Below are positions 43,255 through 45,072 of a DNA stretch of 45,072 nucleotides, piece by piece. The position numbers were made by a program, and so were the translations under genes. Source of the DNA: Bodo saltans (taxonomy: Eukaryota; Euglenozoa; Kinetoplastea; Eubodonida; Bodonidae). The notes beneath the pieces are model-generated. The model saw only the letters and a list, made by a program, of their open reading frames with translations. It searched no databases and was not told the DNA's origin. Each line of letters begins with the position of its first letter. Position 1 is the stretch's first letter. Location: the NCBI GenBank assembly GCA_001460835.1, contig CYKH01001710.1, forward strand, positions 8,584 to 53,655, in the 5' to 3' direction.

Positions 43255-44607
43255 ATGTCGATCACGACCGCTCCTATGACGGTCAAGGATTATGATGTCC
43301 TCGAGGTTCGATTGAAGATTACCGTTGTGTGTGGATCCATCAGCATTATCGCTGGAATTTTTATGCTTGCGGTCTATCGCAGGTACCGACAGCAGCTTTC
43401 GAGCACGCTCAATGATCTTTACGTACTCGGCCTTGGTGGCATGCAGCTGCTGCAAACCGTACAATTTGTCATATTTGCCGTGATACACCTGCATAACCTT
43501 CATGACTACAGCGGCATTGCGTGTGCTGCCAACGCCATGCTCGATCAGTTCTTCAATTTTTCAGGGCAAATGTTTGCGCTTGGATTCAGTGCGACGTTAT
43601 TCACACTACGTGGTCATTTTGATTGCTGCACTCACAAGTCCTTGTCTCTGACGCAACAATCTCGCGGCTCTTTCCTGCCACTGTCACGGTCCCAGCACTT
43701 TCTGCAACGAAACTATGGCTCAAAGCTCGAAGAACCTCAGCACCATGACGATGCGTTTTTCACTTCTCCGTCTGTCATCACTCCACGAGGAGGAGGAGGA
43801 GAAGTTCATCCGGTGGAACGAGCACCGCTGTCGTCGCTGGGCGATGGAGCACTCGCTAGAATTGTATGGACAGTCTTGGCCATCGCTGGCGGTCTAGGAA
43901 CCACAGTTTGGATGAGCGTGGTGGTGATGCAAAATGTTGACGCTGCCCCTGAAGATCACGTCGTCCATCCTACCAACTTTGAAATCGGCCTTGGGTGGTG
44001 CTGGATTCCAAACGGATACGATACACTGAAGTTGTTTTGCTGCTACCTGTTAGCGTTTATGACACTGCTCAGCGGCATTACAGCGATCATCTTTCTCCTC
44101 CGTCACGAAGTAGGCTCTTCCTACCAGCTACATCTCATGATCTACGTGCGGGTAGGGCTGTTGTTGAGCTGGCTTCTCTTTGCGTACCTTATTGGCGCAG
44201 TCTCTCGGTTTACCAAGGACCACACTGCGACAGAGCAAAGCTCGTACGTCGCCACCGCCCTCTACACTCTCAACGAAACGTTCGTGGTGGCCATCTTTCT
44301 TTGGACGGAGCGCATGTGGTCACCCCTGCGCAACGCATTCACTCACCGATTCAAAAACGCCCCGGAGGAGTTACCTGGCAATGGATTTTCTAGTTGCGTG
44401 AATCACCTGATGCTCATGGTAGTCGAGGGCGTCCCCCTCCCAACAACCAACGTTGCCAGTCAAGAGAACTCACGGTGGAGATTTGACGACAGTGAGGCGG
44501 GTGGGGTGGATTACAGTGCCAACAGTCGACGGTATCTGTCTTCCCAACGTGAATCCCTCGTCATCACATCCCACGCTACAACGGAAGCTCTTATGACGGA
44601 GAGATAG
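43255..44607 (+). CDS. Seven-helix receptor, cAMP-receptor-like, member 4
   Basis: This 450-residue protein is closely related to the gene at 37788. Helices lie at about 20-41, 52-78, 91-118, 200-226, 258-283, 295-317 and 330-350. GLGWCWIPN (245-253) is before helix 5. AIFLWTERMWS ends helix 7, and PGNGFSSCVNHLMLMVVEG (374-392) follows. The Ser/Pro/His-rich insert between helices 3 and 4 is about 80 residues (about 120-198), shorter than in member 3. The start is supported by the acceptor at 43243-43244. The C-terminal tail is short and Ser/Arg-rich. The gene lies downstream of the phosphoesterase, so the receptor array is interrupted by three unrelated genes; all remain on the same strand. 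Confidence 0.83.
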   Translation: MSITTAPMTVKDYDVLEVRLKITVVCGSISIIAGIFMLAVYRRYRQQLSSTLNDLYVLGLGGMQLLQTVQFVIFAVIHLHNLHDYSGIACAANAMLDQFFNFSGQMFALGFSATLFTLRGHFDCCTHKSLSLTQQSRGSFLPLSRSQHFLQRNYGSKLEEPQHHDDAFFTSPSVITPRGGGGEVHPVERAPLSSLGDGALARIVWTVLAIAGGLGTTVWMSVVVMQNVDAAPEDHVVHPTNFEIGLGWCWIPNGYDTLKLFCCYLLAFMTLLSGITAIIFLLRHEVGSSYQLHLMIYVRVGLLLSWLLFAYLIGAVSRFTKDHTATEQSSYVATALYTLNETFVVAIFLWTERMWSPLRNAFTHRFKNAPEELPGNGFSSCVNHLMLMVVEGVPLPTTNVASQENSRWRFDDSEAGGVDYSANSRRYLSSQRESLVITSHATTEALMTER

Positions 44608-44903
44608 ATCCTTACTGCCTCTCAGCCTCTTGATTTATTTCGATGGCTCTCTACAAAAAGAAAAAGTTGCTTCGGGAGCAGTTGTTGAAAAAGAGACGCT
44701 TAACCAGGCCCATGCTTAAAGTAGGAGGGGGGAAAGTAATGTTGCTTGTGAAGCTGTTGCAGAAGAAATTGAGTGCATTCGTAGCGTTCCCAATCTCTGT
44801 GCTGCTTTACTTTCAAGAATTAAACATTTACCTGTTCGCTAGCGGTTTTAGTTTTCCGCTGTGTTCCGTTGCATTTGTAAGGAGTGCCCCATACATACAA
44901 AAC

Positions 44904-45072
44904 ATGCCAGAACCACCTCCATTCAACCGCTTGCTCAACTTTACCGATTTGAACGATGATGAGCGGGTGCATATCAGCGTCTCCATTGGGCTCTCAGGCT
45001 TTAGCTTTCTGGTCGCGCTTGTGCCCATCTACATTTACTTATGCCACAGGGAAAGAAGCTTGATCTGGTCTG
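44904..45072 (+). CDS. Start of a further receptor-like gene, cut by the window end
   Basis: From the ATG at 44904, 56 codons are open to the last base. They encode a hydrophilic N-terminus (MPEPPPFNRLLNFTDLNDDE) with an N-glycosylation site (NFT), then a first membrane helix (ISVSIGLSGFSFLVALVPIYIYL) followed by a basic turn (CHRERS). This matches the position of helix 1 and the YRRYR/YHRYR turn in the genes at 37788 and 43255. It is therefore probably receptor member 5, but only helix 1 is visible. Confidence 0.55.
   Translation, partial: MPEPPPFNRLLNFTDLNDDERVHISVSIGLSGFSFLVALVPIYIYLCHRERSLIWS

Noticed and set aside
1-45072. CRISPR arrays, rRNA, tRNA genes, transposons or virus-derived elements
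   Set aside because: I saw no spaced short repeats, no tRNA cloverleaf or rRNA signature, and no transposase, reverse transcriptase, integrase or capsid motif on either strand.

Overview
The window looks like nuclear DNA of a kinetoplastid flagellate, most likely a free-living bodonid such as Bodo saltans. This is an inference. Every convincing gene lies on the + strand. The genes have no visible introns and are separated by about 100-500 bases. Most start codons sit shortly after a pyrimidine-rich tract and an AG dinucleotide, the layout expected for polycistronic transcription with spliced-leader trans-splicing. Two genes encode short HMG-like proteins resembling kinetoplast-associated proteins (KAPs). 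The GPCR-like receptors have no counterpart I know of in the parasitic trypanosomatids, which is why I favour a free-living relative. I could not search databases, so all family names rest on motifs read by eye.

Layout. (1) 1-16671: six consecutive large, low-complexity, partly coiled-coil proteins of unknown function, three of which share a Trp-centred motif. They are interrupted by a frame-broken ArsB/NhaD-type ion transporter gene (2383-4149) and a 300-base assembly gap (12466-12765). (2) 17035-19650: two tandem nucleotide-sugar-transporter-like genes (SLC35D-like), both frame-broken. (3) 19846-22959: an acyl-anchored protein made of three complete protein kinase A regulatory-subunit modules in tandem (six cyclic-nucleotide-binding domains). 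(4) 23462-29468: a protein-isoaspartate-methyltransferase-like protein, a CLC pseudogene lacking its whole membrane domain, and an intact CLC Cl-/H+ exchanger. (5) 29601-33999: a tail-membrane sulfotransferase-like protein with a degenerate PAPS loop, a winged-helix-like nuclear protein, a GET1/WRB insertase subunit, an unknown protein, and a small-Tim chaperone with a long loop. (6) 34147-45072: a tandem family of at least five seven-helix receptors with the WCWIP signature of Dictyostelium-type cAMP receptors. Two KAP-like genes and a secreted phosphoesterase (phospholipase C family) with a duplicated 5' end are embedded in it.

Two themes stand out. One is signalling: a cAMP-receptor-like receptor array lies about 11 kb from a concatenated PKA regulatory subunit whose six ligand pockets all keep the ribose-binding Glu but lack the phosphate-binding Arg. 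That predicts nucleoside rather than cAMP sensing. The other is structural: three partial tandem duplications (172, about 217 and about 400 bases, 2-3% diverged in coding sequence) and several deletions break otherwise clean reading frames. They are either recent pseudogenes in tandem arrays or haplotype-merging artefacts, and read-level evidence is needed to decide.
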